This document shows, one piece after another, positions 1 to 9,011 of a DNA stretch of 64,000 nt. Origin of the DNA: Cyanobacteria bacterium REEB446 (GTDB taxonomy: Bacteria > Cyanobacteriota > Vampirovibrionia > LMEP-6097). The DNA lies in contig JAGWWP010000001.1 of NCBI GenBank assembly GCA_018970325.1, forward strand, positions 71,889-135,888, in the 5' to 3' direction. Within the stretch, counting starts at the first letter, position 1. Each line of letters starts with the position of its first letter. The notes under the pieces were generated by a model. The model worked only from the letters and a program-made list of their open reading frames with translations. It made no database searches and had not been told where the DNA came from. The position numbers and the translations under genes were made by a program.

Positions 1-290
1 TTTAAAGATATAACGAGAAGACCTATCGCTTTTAATTTCTCAGCATTTTCAGCATTTAAGCGAAAAAGCCTATAAATCTCTCTGAGACCACGTTTATATT
101 TATTTCTAATAACCGCACTTTTAGAAAACTTTTTAGATATGACGAAACCTACAAAGGGAAGTCTATCCTGATAGTTTTCTCGGGTGACAGTAAAGTTGAT
201 TTTTAAATTCTTACTAGTAAAGCATTTACCTTTTTCATAGGCCTGTAGAAACAGACCATTAAATCTAAGGCGTTCTGATCTGCTTAACAA
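1..290 (-). CDS. rnpA: Ribonuclease P protein component, 3' part runs off the window; probable TTG start
   Basis: Minus-strand translation LLSRSERLRFNGLF...FVGFVISKKFSKSAVIRNKYKRGLREIYR has the RnpA signature; located directly downstream of rpmH; absent from the ORF track. Confidence 0.85.
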   Translation of the reverse strand, partial: MLSRSERLRFNGLFLQAYEKGKCFTSKNLKINFTVTRENYQDRLPFVGFVISKKFSKSAVIRNKYKRGLREIYRLFRLNAENAEKLKAIGLLVISL

Positions 291-305
291 GATGATCTTA
301 AGTGT

Positions 306-440
306 TTATAGAGAAATTTGTTTACGGCCTCTAGCTCTTCTTCTTTTTAGAACTCTACGGCCAGTAGGTGTCGCCATTCTTGCGCGAAAGCCGCTGGTTC
401 TTTTTCTTTTTCTGCTACTACCGCCTAAAGTTTGTTTCAT
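306..440 (-). CDS. rpmH: 50S ribosomal protein L34
   Basis: Minus-strand translation [44 protein letters not shown]; 44 aa, missed by the ORF track size cutoff. Confidence 0.95.
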   Translation of the reverse strand: MKQTLGGSSRKRKRTSGFRARMATPTGRRVLKRRRARGRKQISL

Positions 441-522
441 GGCAAATCGTTATTATATCGTATTTCCATATCTTTTGTAAAATTTTTCTTGAAAAATATC
501 TTTATACTTTAAAATTTAAGCT

Positions 523-1632
523 GTGTTTGACTTGAAATTAACAGAACTAATGTTCAAATCTTTAAAGCAGGACCCTAGCTTAGCTAATGCTGAAGACTGG
601 GAGGAGGCTGGGGATTATGCTGCTGAATTACGCTTCTTTCCTCATGCCTTTAACTGTTATCGCAATGCGATGCAGCTCAAGAAGACGGCAGAGCCATTAA
701 TTCATAAAGTTGATATGACTTTAGAAAAGCTGACTAATGTTTTGGAATATGTACCAAAGGCATCTAAAGCTTTAATAGACGAAATTCGACTTAATAACCC
801 TTTAGATCCTTCTGCTTGGCTGAATATCGTGAATACACTTTTGAAAGAGGGGATTCAGGTTGAGAATTTAGAGGCGATTAAATTTGTTTTTGGTATGACT
901 ATATACTGTGCAGTTCGCTCGCAGCTTGATGTTAGTAGTTTAAATCAGAATTTATTACCTTTTTTAGAGGGTCGTGAGTTTGATGAGGTTGATCTGAAAT
1001 TTAATAAGGTCTCCTTAGAAGGAGTTAAAACTATAGTTGCTCTTGGTGATAATGTAACTTTAGGTTTGCAGAATAACTGGGAACTTAAGCCTGAAGAGAC
1101 TTTTCATTATTTATGGCATCAAGAGTTTTCTAATAAAGATGAGGTAAAGCTTATCAACAGTGGTATTTCTGGTGCAGGTCTTCTTGATGCGATGCTTTAT
1201 TTAGGGCGTGATGTGATAAATCATAAACCAGATATGGTTTTAATTAATTATGGAATGAATGATGCTTGGCTGGGTACTCAGATCCTTCTAGCTTACGAAG
1301 CTCTGCTTGAGTACCTGATTAAATTTTTAAAACTAAATAGTATAAAAGTAATTTTAATTGGACCTGTACCGCATATTCCGAAAGCATGTCCTTTGCCCCA
1401 GAGACCGAATCCAGACTTAAGTTTAGATGAAGTGAAAGTCGATGCTTTTAATAAAATATGTAAACAAATCGCTCTTAGGCAGAAGGTTCCTTTCGTAGAT
1501 TTAGCTGCAAAATTCCCTTTAGTGGAAGAGCAGAGAATAAAATATTTCGCAAATGGTTTTAATCAGCCTAATCTAGAAGGGCATATGCTTATTAAAAATG
1601 CTTTAGAGGCAGTCTGCTCTCGCAGTTTATAA
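523..1632 (+). CDS. SGNH/GDSL hydrolase-like protein with N-terminal helical region; catalytic Ser appears replaced
   Basis: ALGDNVTLG (block I), INSGISGAG (block II), INYGMND (block III), C-terminal GFNQPNLEGH. Confidence 0.7.
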   Translation: MFDLKLTELMFKSLKQDPSLANAEDWEEAGDYAAELRFFPHAFNCYRNAMQLKKTAEPLIHKVDMTLEKLTNVLEYVPKASKALIDEIRLNNPLDPSAWLNIVNTLLKEGIQVENLEAIKFVFGMTIYCAVRSQLDVSSLNQNLLPFLEGREFDEVDLKFNKVSLEGVKTIVALGDNVTLGLQNNWELKPEETFHYLWHQEFSNKDEVKLINSGISGAGLLDAMLYLGRDVINHKPDMVLINYGMNDAWLGTQILLAYEALLEYLIKFLKLNSIKVILIGPVPHIPKACPLPQRPNPDLSLDEVKVDAFNKICKQIALRQKVPFVDLAAKFPLVEEQRIKYFANGFNQPNLEGHMLIKNALEAVCSRSL

Positions 1633-1640
1633 TATTAGTA

Positions 1641-2456
1641 ATGGATACTGATAAATCTAAAAACGCAGAAAGTGGAGTCCAGTCTCGGTCTCGGAAGATA
1701 GTTGCGGTAATACCTTCTCGCTATCAGAGTTCTAGATTGCCTGGTAAGCCATTGCTTAAGCTTGGTGAGAAGACCCTGATACAGCTCGTATATGAGCAGG
1801 TGGCGAAGGCTAAACATCTAGATGAGCTAGTAGTAGCGACTGATGATAGGCGAATATATGAGCATGTTTTAAGCTTTGGCGGGGCGGTAATGATGACTTC
1901 TGCGGAGCATCAGTCTGGAACTGATAGAATCGCAGAGCTAGCAGAAAAGAACCCTCACTGGGATTTAATTATTAATGTTCAAGGAGATGAACCGTTTTTA
2001 GATCCAGCTGATATAGATAGAACTATTCATCCTTTCTTGCTCGAACCTAATCTAGAAATGCTTAGTATCTATCACGAAATTAATGATGAGGCTGAGATAT
2101 TGAATCCTAATAATGTTAAAGTCGTGACCGACATCAATGACTATGCCTTATATTTCTCTAGGTCACCGATTCCTTGTGTAAGAGATAAATCTGATATGAA
2201 ATTAAAAGCTAAAAAGCACTTAGGGCTTTATGTTTATAAGCGTGATGTTTTGTTAACTTTAGCGGGACTCCCTCAGAGTGAGCTTGAGAAATTAGAAAAA
2301 TTAGAACAGCTTAGGGCTTTAGAAAATCAAATTAAGATAAAAATGATTAAAGTTAAATCAGCTGCTATCGGGATAGATACCGAAGTGGATTATTTAAAAG
2401 CTTTAGAGTTGATATCATCTTTCGGGATTAGAACCTCTTCTACACAAGGAATCTAA
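1641..2456 (+). CDS. kdsB: 3-deoxy-manno-octulosonate cytidylyltransferase
   Basis: VIPSRYQSSRLPGKPL, VVATDDRRI, NVQGDEPFLDP motifs; N-terminal extension of about 18 aa. Confidence 0.93.
   Translation: MDTDKSKNAESGVQSRSRKIVAVIPSRYQSSRLPGKPLLKLGEKTLIQLVYEQVAKAKHLDELVVATDDRRIYEHVLSFGGAVMMTSAEHQSGTDRIAELAEKNPHWDLIINVQGDEPFLDPADIDRTIHPFLLEPNLEMLSIYHEINDEAEILNPNNVKVVTDINDYALYFSRSPIPCVRDKSDMKLKAKKHLGLYVYKRDVLLTLAGLPQSELEKLEKLEQLRALENQIKIKMIKVKSAAIGIDTEVDYLKALELISSFGIRTSSTQGI
1660..1694 (+). repeat. Partial copy of palindromic repeat element (copy A) within the kdsB 5' end
   Basis: aaaacgcagaaagtggagtccagtctcggtctcgg compared with aaaacgcagaaaatggagtcgtgcagcggtctcaa of copy B (minus strand). Confidence 0.6.
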
Positions 2457-2639
2457 AAAAAGGATAAATAAAAAATAAAAGATAAAATCCATATTGATGC
2501 GTGGGAATTTTGTTTATCCGTGGGTAGATTATATTAAAGCTCAAATTTCTTTAAAGAGTTTAAATGCCTAGGTTTTCTAGGAGTTTAAACTTGGTTAAAT
2601 ATTTACAACATGGTTGTAAATTAAATAGGTGAATTAAAT

Positions 2640-3203
2640 ATGGCGAAATTTGGTGCAGATATATTAAATACTTTAAAAAGGATATTTCCAGTTTTTTCTA
2701 AGGTTCATAGAGAAAAGCGTTTTAATCATGAGTCCGCTAATTCTTTTGTTGGATCAATAAGAGAAGAGGAAGACAGCAGTGATAAGTCTAGGTTTGTTAG
2801 CTCAAAGCTTAAGAAGAGTCATATTATTTCTTATTATGAATCTACTCCAGACGGTTCTAAGCTTATGGAAGGTATTTGTTTAAATCGCAGTTTTATTGAA
2901 GAGGCGGTAAATGCGTTAAAGCAGGATCGGGATGATTTAATTTGGTTTCTAGTTAATGAGCAGGGTGAATTGCAGTATGATCCTGATGGCGATTTAATTA
3001 TTTTTAAGTCTGGTGATGGTACGGTCCTTTCTGATGAACAGAGAGAGTGTCAGAAAGTTAGGCTGGGCTTATATGAATCAAAGATAATGATTCAAGGTGC
3101 TAATCTCGGTAACTTTGAATGGGATAAGACTTATTTATTTAGTTTTGCTGATACTGGTGAGCTTGAAAGTATAAGACCAATAGGTAATAATTTCTCTATA
3201 TGA
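2640..3203 (+). CDS. Hypothetical protein, 187 aa
   Basis: Intact ORF; stop overlaps the start of the next gene (ATGA). Confidence 0.6.
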   Translation: MAKFGADILNTLKRIFPVFSKVHREKRFNHESANSFVGSIREEEDSSDKSRFVSSKLKKSHIISYYESTPDGSKLMEGICLNRSFIEEAVNALKQDRDDLIWFLVNEQGELQYDPDGDLIIFKSGDGTVLSDEQRECQKVRLGLYESKIMIQGANLGNFEWDKTYLFSFADTGELESIRPIGNNFSI

Positions 3204-3688
3204 TTTTAATAGCTGCTCTGTTAAGCTTCTGGACTCCTTTCTGGACATCTCAAGAAGAGCAGCAGCAGAGAATTAAAATAGAGAAAGATTGTTTTTTTAT
3301 TCAGAACATTTGTTTTCGTGATTATGATTTTGCTTATATTGATAGAGATCAGAATTTATTGCTTAGCTTTCAGGAGGCTAAGTTATATCGCTTAGAATTA
3401 TTTCTTGAGGCAGATAAAAATAGTGATGGCAAGATTAGTGAAGCTGAATTTTTAATAGCCTCTCGCGATTTAGCGTTTAAGCCAGCTTGCTCTGAGAAAA
3501 GGGTAGTAGAATCTTATGAAAAGAAGATTCTGAAAGAGTTTAATAAATTTGATTCTAATATGGACATGAGAATAACTTCACAAGAGCTTGAAAATTATGG
3601 TTCACAGGTTTTTGATGAAATGGATATTAATGATGATAATGCGGTCTCAATTAAGGAGTTAAAAGAGTTTAATGCAAGTTTAAACTAG
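3200..3688 (+). CDS. EF-hand calcium-binding protein, probably exported
   Basis: EF-hand-like loops DRDQNLLLSFQE, DKNSDGKISEAE, DSNMDMRITSQE, DINDDNAVSIKE; hydrophobic N-terminus. Confidence 0.8.
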   Translation: MILIAALLSFWTPFWTSQEEQQQRIKIEKDCFFIQNICFRDYDFAYIDRDQNLLLSFQEAKLYRLELFLEADKNSDGKISEAEFLIASRDLAFKPACSEKRVVESYEKKILKEFNKFDSNMDMRITSQELENYGSQVFDEMDINDDNAVSIKELKEFNASLN

Positions 3689-5110
3689 TTCTAGTGCCGT
3701 AATTGAGTTTTGTAATTTTTGTTTCTCGCTATTGATGGTCTTAATACGTTTGATAATTAGTTTAGCTTTTTGCCATAAAGAGAATTGAATTTTATGGCGA
3801 TAGAGGCTCATTGAGCTGAGTTCCGCTTCATTAGGCTTCTGTATTAATTCCTTTAAATCTAAATGATTCACAAAATTAATACCAGCATCTTCTTGCAGGC
3901 ATCGTGATAAAAGTAAATCTAAGCCATTCTCTGAAGAACTTAAGGCTGCTAAGGCTATAGTTTCTTTTTCGACTATGCTTAATGGATTTATCTCTGCCAG
4001 AGCCTCCCTGAGGAAATAAGCAGTTTTATTAAAGAATTTTCGTTTTATTAGCTCAGTATCGAAGTACGAACAGGAGCAAACTAGGTAGCTGTTTACAGTT
4101 TTATAAAAATCTTGGGCTTTAGAATTAGCTTTTATTAATTCCTTATCTAGATCAATAAATCTAACGCCTGCTTCCTCAGCCATTTCCCGAACAGTCTCCT
4201 GGAGAATCGTTGATAGAAAATCACCTTTATTAAAATATATTTGATAGAGTTTCGCAGAGCTTATATTTATTACTAGCTTTTTAATACTATATTTCAGCTG
4301 CGAAATCTCACTATTATAATTCTCTAGCTCAAGATTTAATTTATCTGAATAAGCGAGAGCAGCATCAAAAGCTAGGAACTCCTGGCTAGAGATAAAGTCG
4401 TTAGTTGTGATGAAGGTATTAAGTAATTTTTCTTGAATTTCTTCAGAGGAGTCTTCAAAAAGTATGGAAAGAGATTTCAGAAGGCTATCTGGTATTTTTA
4501 TTTTTTTTGCTGGTATAAAGAGTCTTATCTCGGTATCTAGATCCTGGAGATAGCCAGTATCTGCATCTGGATTCATGTGCAGGAATACCGCTAGATTCAA
4601 AGAATAAGAAAGCTTATTTAATAGAAAGGAATTAATAGCTTCGAGATCATTAGAATCTTCGCTAAATAAGGTTTTTATGAGTTTGCTTAAATAATCTAGG
4701 ATTAAAGAATAAAATATATAGATTTGGAACTGAGTATCTCTAGGCAGGAAATCAAAATTAAAGAATTTATTAGTGCGATCTAGGATTATCATTAAATAGG
4801 CTTTCTTCTCTAATTCAGATCTATCTTCATTATTAATGTCTAGATCACCACTTAGATAATTTTCAACAGCAGGCCATAATTTTTCTGCTAGCTCTGTTCC
4901 AGAATAGTTTTTATTTTTTTGAAATCGATAGAGATTGCGTATTAATCTTCTTATATGACTAGGGTTATATTTAGATTTAAATTCGTTAATTTTTCCAAAA
5001 TAATCACGAATTTCTGATTTCAGTCTTTTAACGATTTCAATTTTTGCAGCTAAAGAACTTTTAAGTGCAAAGTTATGCATGAAGAATACGGAGGTGTTTT
5101 GATTGATCAT
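3680..5110 (-). CDS. Hypothetical helical/coiled-coil protein, 476 aa
   Basis: Long intact ORF, Lys/Glu/Leu-rich; no recognised motif. Confidence 0.55.
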   Translation of the reverse strand: MINQNTSVFFMHNFALKSSLAAKIEIVKRLKSEIRDYFGKINEFKSKYNPSHIRRLIRNLYRFQKNKNYSGTELAEKLWPAVENYLSGDLDINNEDRSELEKKAYLMIILDRTNKFFNFDFLPRDTQFQIYIFYSLILDYLSKLIKTLFSEDSNDLEAINSFLLNKLSYSLNLAVFLHMNPDADTGYLQDLDTEIRLFIPAKKIKIPDSLLKSLSILFEDSSEEIQEKLLNTFITTNDFISSQEFLAFDAALAYSDKLNLELENYNSEISQLKYSIKKLVINISSAKLYQIYFNKGDFLSTILQETVREMAEEAGVRFIDLDKELIKANSKAQDFYKTVNSYLVCSCSYFDTELIKRKFFNKTAYFLREALAEINPLSIVEKETIALAALSSSENGLDLLLSRCLQEDAGINFVNHLDLKELIQKPNEAELSSMSLYRHKIQFSLWQKAKLIIKRIKTINSEKQKLQNSITALELV

Positions 5111-5308
5111 TTTGGCTTCCTCGATTTAAACGAATCAAATTTCAAAGTAAATACTATCATACTTAAATAAGTCATTCGGAATATTTCTGTAAAGACTTAT
5201 AAAAATATTTTAATAATCGTGAATCCTTTTTTTAATCAGTCTCTCATTCTGTTGAATGGCCAAATAAACATTCAAACCACAGTGCTAAAAAGGACATTCA
5301 AGAATTAA

Positions 5309-5416
5309 ATGAAGAAACCATTAATTATTAAGAAAAAAGGTAGAGATGTTTGGGCTGATGAAGGAAGAATTTTTAAAGATAAGTCTCATGTTTTTCTAAA
5401 AATAATTGATATTTAA
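5309..5416 (+). CDS. Possible small ORF (MKKPLIIKKKGRDVWADEGRIFKDKSHVFLKIIDI)
   Basis: 35 aa ORF below the track cutoff; could be a remnant. Confidence 0.2.
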   Translation: MKKPLIIKKKGRDVWADEGRIFKDKSHVFLKIIDI

Positions 5417-5573
5417 TTTTTGAGTTTTTGCTCCATAAATCTTGTGGGGCATGGATTTCTGATCTTATTAATGATATTTATTGACAATTATTATCAAGAT
5501 AATTTACGGAGCTTTTGCCAAAATACAGCAATTTTAATGTATTATATAGTTTTAATAATACTTTCCAGATTTA

Positions 5574-6587
5574 GTGGGAAGTATGAAGGGGAAGCTCAAT
5601 ATGGATATGATGAAAACTGCTGAATACGTTAGTGATTATTTAAATAAAATTCAAAAAGATAACGATACGATGAAGGCTTACAGCCTAGATTTGGAGAAAT
5701 TTGTGAATACTTTCGGTGAGAGGAATATTTCTGATCTTAAGAAAGAGGATTTAGATGAGTATCTTAATGCTCTTTTGACTAGGTCTGGGAAGAAAGTTAG
5801 TGTTGCTACGCAAAATAGGCATTATGCGACTCTAAGTTGTTTCTTTAACTACTTACTTAGAGCTGGTTCTATAAATGATAATCCGATGAAGAAAATAGAG
5901 CGTCGTAGACCTCTTAAAGATCAAGGAGAAGCTAATAATAAAGAGATAATTCGTTATTTAGATAAAGAGACGGTAAATGTCATTTTATCTAGATCAAGAT
6001 CTTTAAGAGAAGAGTTCCTTTTTGATTTGCTCTATAGTAGTGGCTTAAGAATATCAGAAGCACTCTCTTTAAATGTTCAGGATATTCGTAATGGAGTTAT
6101 TCATGTTAGGCAAGGTAAAGGAAACAAGGCTAGGATAACTTATTTATCTAAATCTAGTGAGAAGCTATTTAAAAAGTTTATGGAAAAGAGAATACCAGAG
6201 AGAGCTGTGGTTTCTAAAGCTAGAACTATTGAAGAAGCTAAGAAGTTACAAGCTGAAGGTGCTTTGTTCACGACTAATAATGGAACGAGATTGGGTTATC
6301 ACAGGGCTAATCAATTATTTAAACAGGCTTCAGAGGATCTTAAGAATCCAGATGGTACGGTTTTGACGATTCATCAGCTTAGGCATACATTCTGCACAGA
6401 AAGAGTCGGTTACATAGATATCAGAGTGCTTCAGAAGCTTGCTGGACATAGTGATATTAGAACTACTTTAAGATATGCGAAAGTCGCGGATAAAGTTGCT
6501 AAGAATCAGTTTGCTAAGTTTGATGAAGACAGAGATAGAATTCTTGTCGAGACAGAAATTGAAGAGGACAATATTTCGTCTTATTAG
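5574..6587 (+). CDS. Tyrosine recombinase/integrase (XerC/D-like)
   Basis: YSSGLRISEALSL, HQLRHTFCTERV, LAGHSDIRTTLRYAKV catalytic R..HxxR..H..Y pattern; true start may be the ATG near 5601. Confidence 0.9.
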   Translation: MGSMKGKLNMDMMKTAEYVSDYLNKIQKDNDTMKAYSLDLEKFVNTFGERNISDLKKEDLDEYLNALLTRSGKKVSVATQNRHYATLSCFFNYLLRAGSINDNPMKKIERRRPLKDQGEANNKEIIRYLDKETVNVILSRSRSLREEFLFDLLYSSGLRISEALSLNVQDIRNGVIHVRQGKGNKARITYLSKSSEKLFKKFMEKRIPERAVVSKARTIEEAKKLQAEGALFTTNNGTRLGYHRANQLFKQASEDLKNPDGTVLTIHQLRHTFCTERVGYIDIRVLQKLAGHSDIRTTLRYAKVADKVAKNQFAKFDEDRDRILVETEIEEDNISSY

Positions 6588-6664
6588 GCTTCTTTGCCTC
6601 AGTGTTAAAAAAATTTCCAGAGTTGTATTGCTTAGAGTTCGATGGGATTTTTAGAATCATAGAT

Positions 6665-6693
6665 AAAAAGGGCTGATATTATCAGCCCTTTTT
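6665..6693. terminator. Rho-independent terminator hairpin
   Basis: aaaaagggctgatattatcagcccttttt, symmetric with A-run and T-run. Confidence 0.8.
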
Positions 6694-6814
6694 GAGACCG
6701 CTGCACGACTCCATTTTCTGCGTTTTCGTCGTCCTCATGATCCTCATGGATGCTTGGTACACTGCGGTCATTCCTCCTCCTCAGCCTTGAAACTGCACGT
6801 TGTGCAGTGATCTC
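6694..6814 (-). repeat. Full palindromic repeat element (copy B), ~121 bp with 13 bp terminal inverted repeats
   Basis: Ends GAGACCGCTGCAC...GTGCAGTGATCTC (11/13 inverted match); internal part matches the guaA insertion over most of its length. Confidence 0.8.
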
Positions 6815-6861
6815 TTTATTAGGCATATATGTTTTATGAAAATTCTCTCAGAAAAAGCTTA

Positions 6862-7037
6862 GGGGTCTTGCCTATGATTTTGTGAGATTTGGATTTGGAA
6901 AATCCTATGATTACGGAACGACATAATTACGAGGTTTTCGTGTCAGACAGGGTTATATAAACTTATAATCAGAAAATTTTATCAAGTTTTTTTTAAAAGT
7001 ACTTTTACTGCGGGGCAAGACCCCGAAGATTTTTTTA
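6862..7037 (+). ncRNA. Candidate structured RNA closed by an 11 bp long-range stem and ending in a terminator hairpin
   Basis: GGGGTCTTGCC (6862-6872) is the perfect reverse complement of GGCAAGACCCC (7014-7024); local CGGGG-CAAGA-CCCCG hairpin followed by GAAGATTTTTTT; no ORF inside. Confidence 0.35.
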
Positions 7038-7232
7038 AATAATAATTCAAGCTATAAGTCTTTCTGGGATTGCTTTTCGTTTAAAAAAATAGGCTTAGTT
7101 TGCTTTAGACACTGTGAAAATGAGGTTGATAGACGATTAAAGCTAAATAATCACCTGCTTTCAGCTTATCAATTAGAATAATTACTGTTAGATAAAGGTT
7201 ATTAGGTCTTCGACCCACTCGAAGGAGAGATT

Positions 7233-7436
7233 ATGTCTATGAATTGGGCACTTACTGTTGGTGCTGTTTTTGTTGCGTCTATGGGGACTATCGCTGGAGC
7301 TTGTAAGCGTTCTGGAGCTAAGGGAAGGCAGGAAACGTCGGCTACCCCTAATAATAATGTTCCTGATAATGCGGTATCGGCATTTTCTAATGGAAAAAGC
7401 TCACGAGATTTAGGGACAGCACTTTGTGCTGCCTGA
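7233..7436 (+). CDS. Small hypothetical protein with N-terminal hydrophobic segment
   Basis: 67 aa ORF with good upstream RBS (gaaggagag). Confidence 0.5.
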   Translation: MSMNWALTVGAVFVASMGTIAGACKRSGAKGRQETSATPNNNVPDNAVSAFSNGKSSRDLGTALCAA

Positions 7437-7511
7437 TTCGGTATTACTTGATTTTCCTTATTTGCCCCTCCTCCCCTAACTACTCTTTTAATTAATTTAA
7501 ATCTAGATTTA

Positions 7512-8054
7512 TTGAATTCACTTTTTGATTCAAAAGAAGATCAGAATTTTAGATCATTATTTAAATATAGTGATAGATATCAATTAGATAAAGTACTTAA
7601 AAAGGAGATGGCTCTTAGTCTCAGGCAGCGTACTTACAGTGATGCGAGTTATTATGGAAGCATTGATTCTAAAGCTGCTTTAGATGTGGGAGATTCAAAC
7701 CTAAGCCCAGAAGAGAAAGTTGCAAATATGATCTTAGAGCTTCAGAGCCGTGGTGCATTAACTCTTGCCGAGCAGAGTTTAACTAATAAAGATATTGCTC
7801 AGAAACTAGGTTTAAAACCAGATCATCCAATAGTACTCGCTATCGCTGCTGGGGATTATGATTTAGCACAGGAATTATCAGTAGGACTTAATGTGGAGGC
7901 TTCTATAAACGCTATAGCGCCAGAAAATGCTATCGCGAATAAAGGTTTAGATGATGAGTGGTTAAGTATTAGTAATAGTGTTATACCAATAGAGGAAAGC
8001 AATCCCTCTAAACTCACGGGGGGCAGCAAATTCCTCAACCTCACTTTTGTCTGA
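7512..8054 (+). CDS. Hypothetical protein, 180 aa, probable TTG start
   Basis: Intact ORF followed by a strong terminator. Confidence 0.5.
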   Translation: MNSLFDSKEDQNFRSLFKYSDRYQLDKVLKKEMALSLRQRTYSDASYYGSIDSKAALDVGDSNLSPEEKVANMILELQSRGALTLAEQSLTNKDIAQKLGLKPDHPIVLAIAAGDYDLAQELSVGLNVEASINAIAPENAIANKGLDDEWLSISNSVIPIEESNPSKLTGGSKFLNLTFV

Positions 8055-8060
8055 AACACT

Positions 8061-8104
8061 AAAACACAAAAAAGGAACCCCTATGGGTTCCTTTTTTGTG
8101 TTTT
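8061..8104. terminator. Bidirectional rho-independent terminator
   Basis: AAAACACAAAAAAGGAACCC-ctat-GGGTTCCTTTTTTGTGTTTT, perfect 20 bp arms. Confidence 0.9.
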
Positions 8105-8129
8105 AACTTAAATTTTGAGTTTACTAGTA

Positions 8130-9011
8130 TTAAACAAACTGCTCAATAAGCTTATGCTGAAGATCTTTAGATAAGCCTAGCTCATGCTGAACTAGAGGCT
8201 TTTCTAGAACTTCTTTTTCAAATTCCTCATACTGAGAACGTTCTTGAACATAGAATATACCAGTACCGATTCTATCAGTCTCTAAAGCTCTCTCTAAAGC
8301 TGCTGCCTTAGAAGTTTTATCATGATTTTCACCTTCGATTTCGTAAGTGTTATCACGATAGAACTGAGCAGTGTTAACTTTATTAAAAGTAACACAAGGG
8401 CTGAAAGTATCTATATAAGCGAAACCTTTATGCTTAACCGCTGCTTTATAAATCTCTACTAACTGTTTAGGATTACCAGAGAAACCTCTAGCTACGAAAC
8501 TACAGCCTGCAGAAAGTGCTAAAGCAATAGGATTTAAAGGCATTTCAGGATTACCAAATGGCGTCGATTTAGTTTTCATGTTAAGTCCGCTAGTAGGTGA
8601 GGTTTGGCCAGTAGTAAGACCATATATAGAGTTATTCATAACCACGTAAGTCATGTCTATATTACGTCTCATCGCGTGAATGAAGTGACCTACACCGATA
8701 CCGTAACCATCACCATCACCGCCACAAGCTATTACGTTCATCGCATGGTTAGCGAGTTTGAAGCCTTGAGCGATAGGTAGTGATCTACCATGTAGAGTAT
8801 GTAATCCATAAGTGTTAATGAAACCTGGTAGGTTAGATGAACAACCAATACCAGAAACTATCATAACTTCATTAGCAGGGATACCCATTTCAGCTAGAGC
8901 TCTTTGAAGTACACTAAGTACACCGAAGTCGCCACAACCTGGACACCAGTCTGGGTGAACATCACCTTTATAATCTGCTATAGTAACGGGGTTTTCTGTA
9001 ATACTAGGCAT
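8130..9011 (-). CDS. korB: 2-oxoacid:ferredoxin oxidoreductase beta subunit
   Basis: WCPGCGDFGVLSVLQ, GIGCSSNLPGF, CGGDGDGYGIG (TPP-binding). Confidence 0.9.
   Translation of the reverse strand: MPSITENPVTIADYKGDVHPDWCPGCGDFGVLSVLQRALAEMGIPANEVMIVSGIGCSSNLPGFINTYGLHTLHGRSLPIAQGFKLANHAMNVIACGGDGDGYGIGVGHFIHAMRRNIDMTYVVMNNSIYGLTTGQTSPTSGLNMKTKSTPFGNPEMPLNPIALALSAGCSFVARGFSGNPKQLVEIYKAAVKHKGFAYIDTFSPCVTFNKVNTAQFYRDNTYEIEGENHDKTSKAAALERALETDRIGTGIFYVQERSQYEEFEKEVLEKPLVQHELGLSKDLQHKLIEQFV

Noticed and set aside
1-60. RnpA segment LNAENAEKL resembling the repeat-encoded NAEN/ENAE peptide
   Set aside because: Fits the expected RnpA length and position between the REIYR helix and the LLVI strand; DNA similarity to the repeat is too short.
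292-480. 62 aa plus-strand ORF
   Set aside because: Antisense to the clear rpmH gene on the minus strand.
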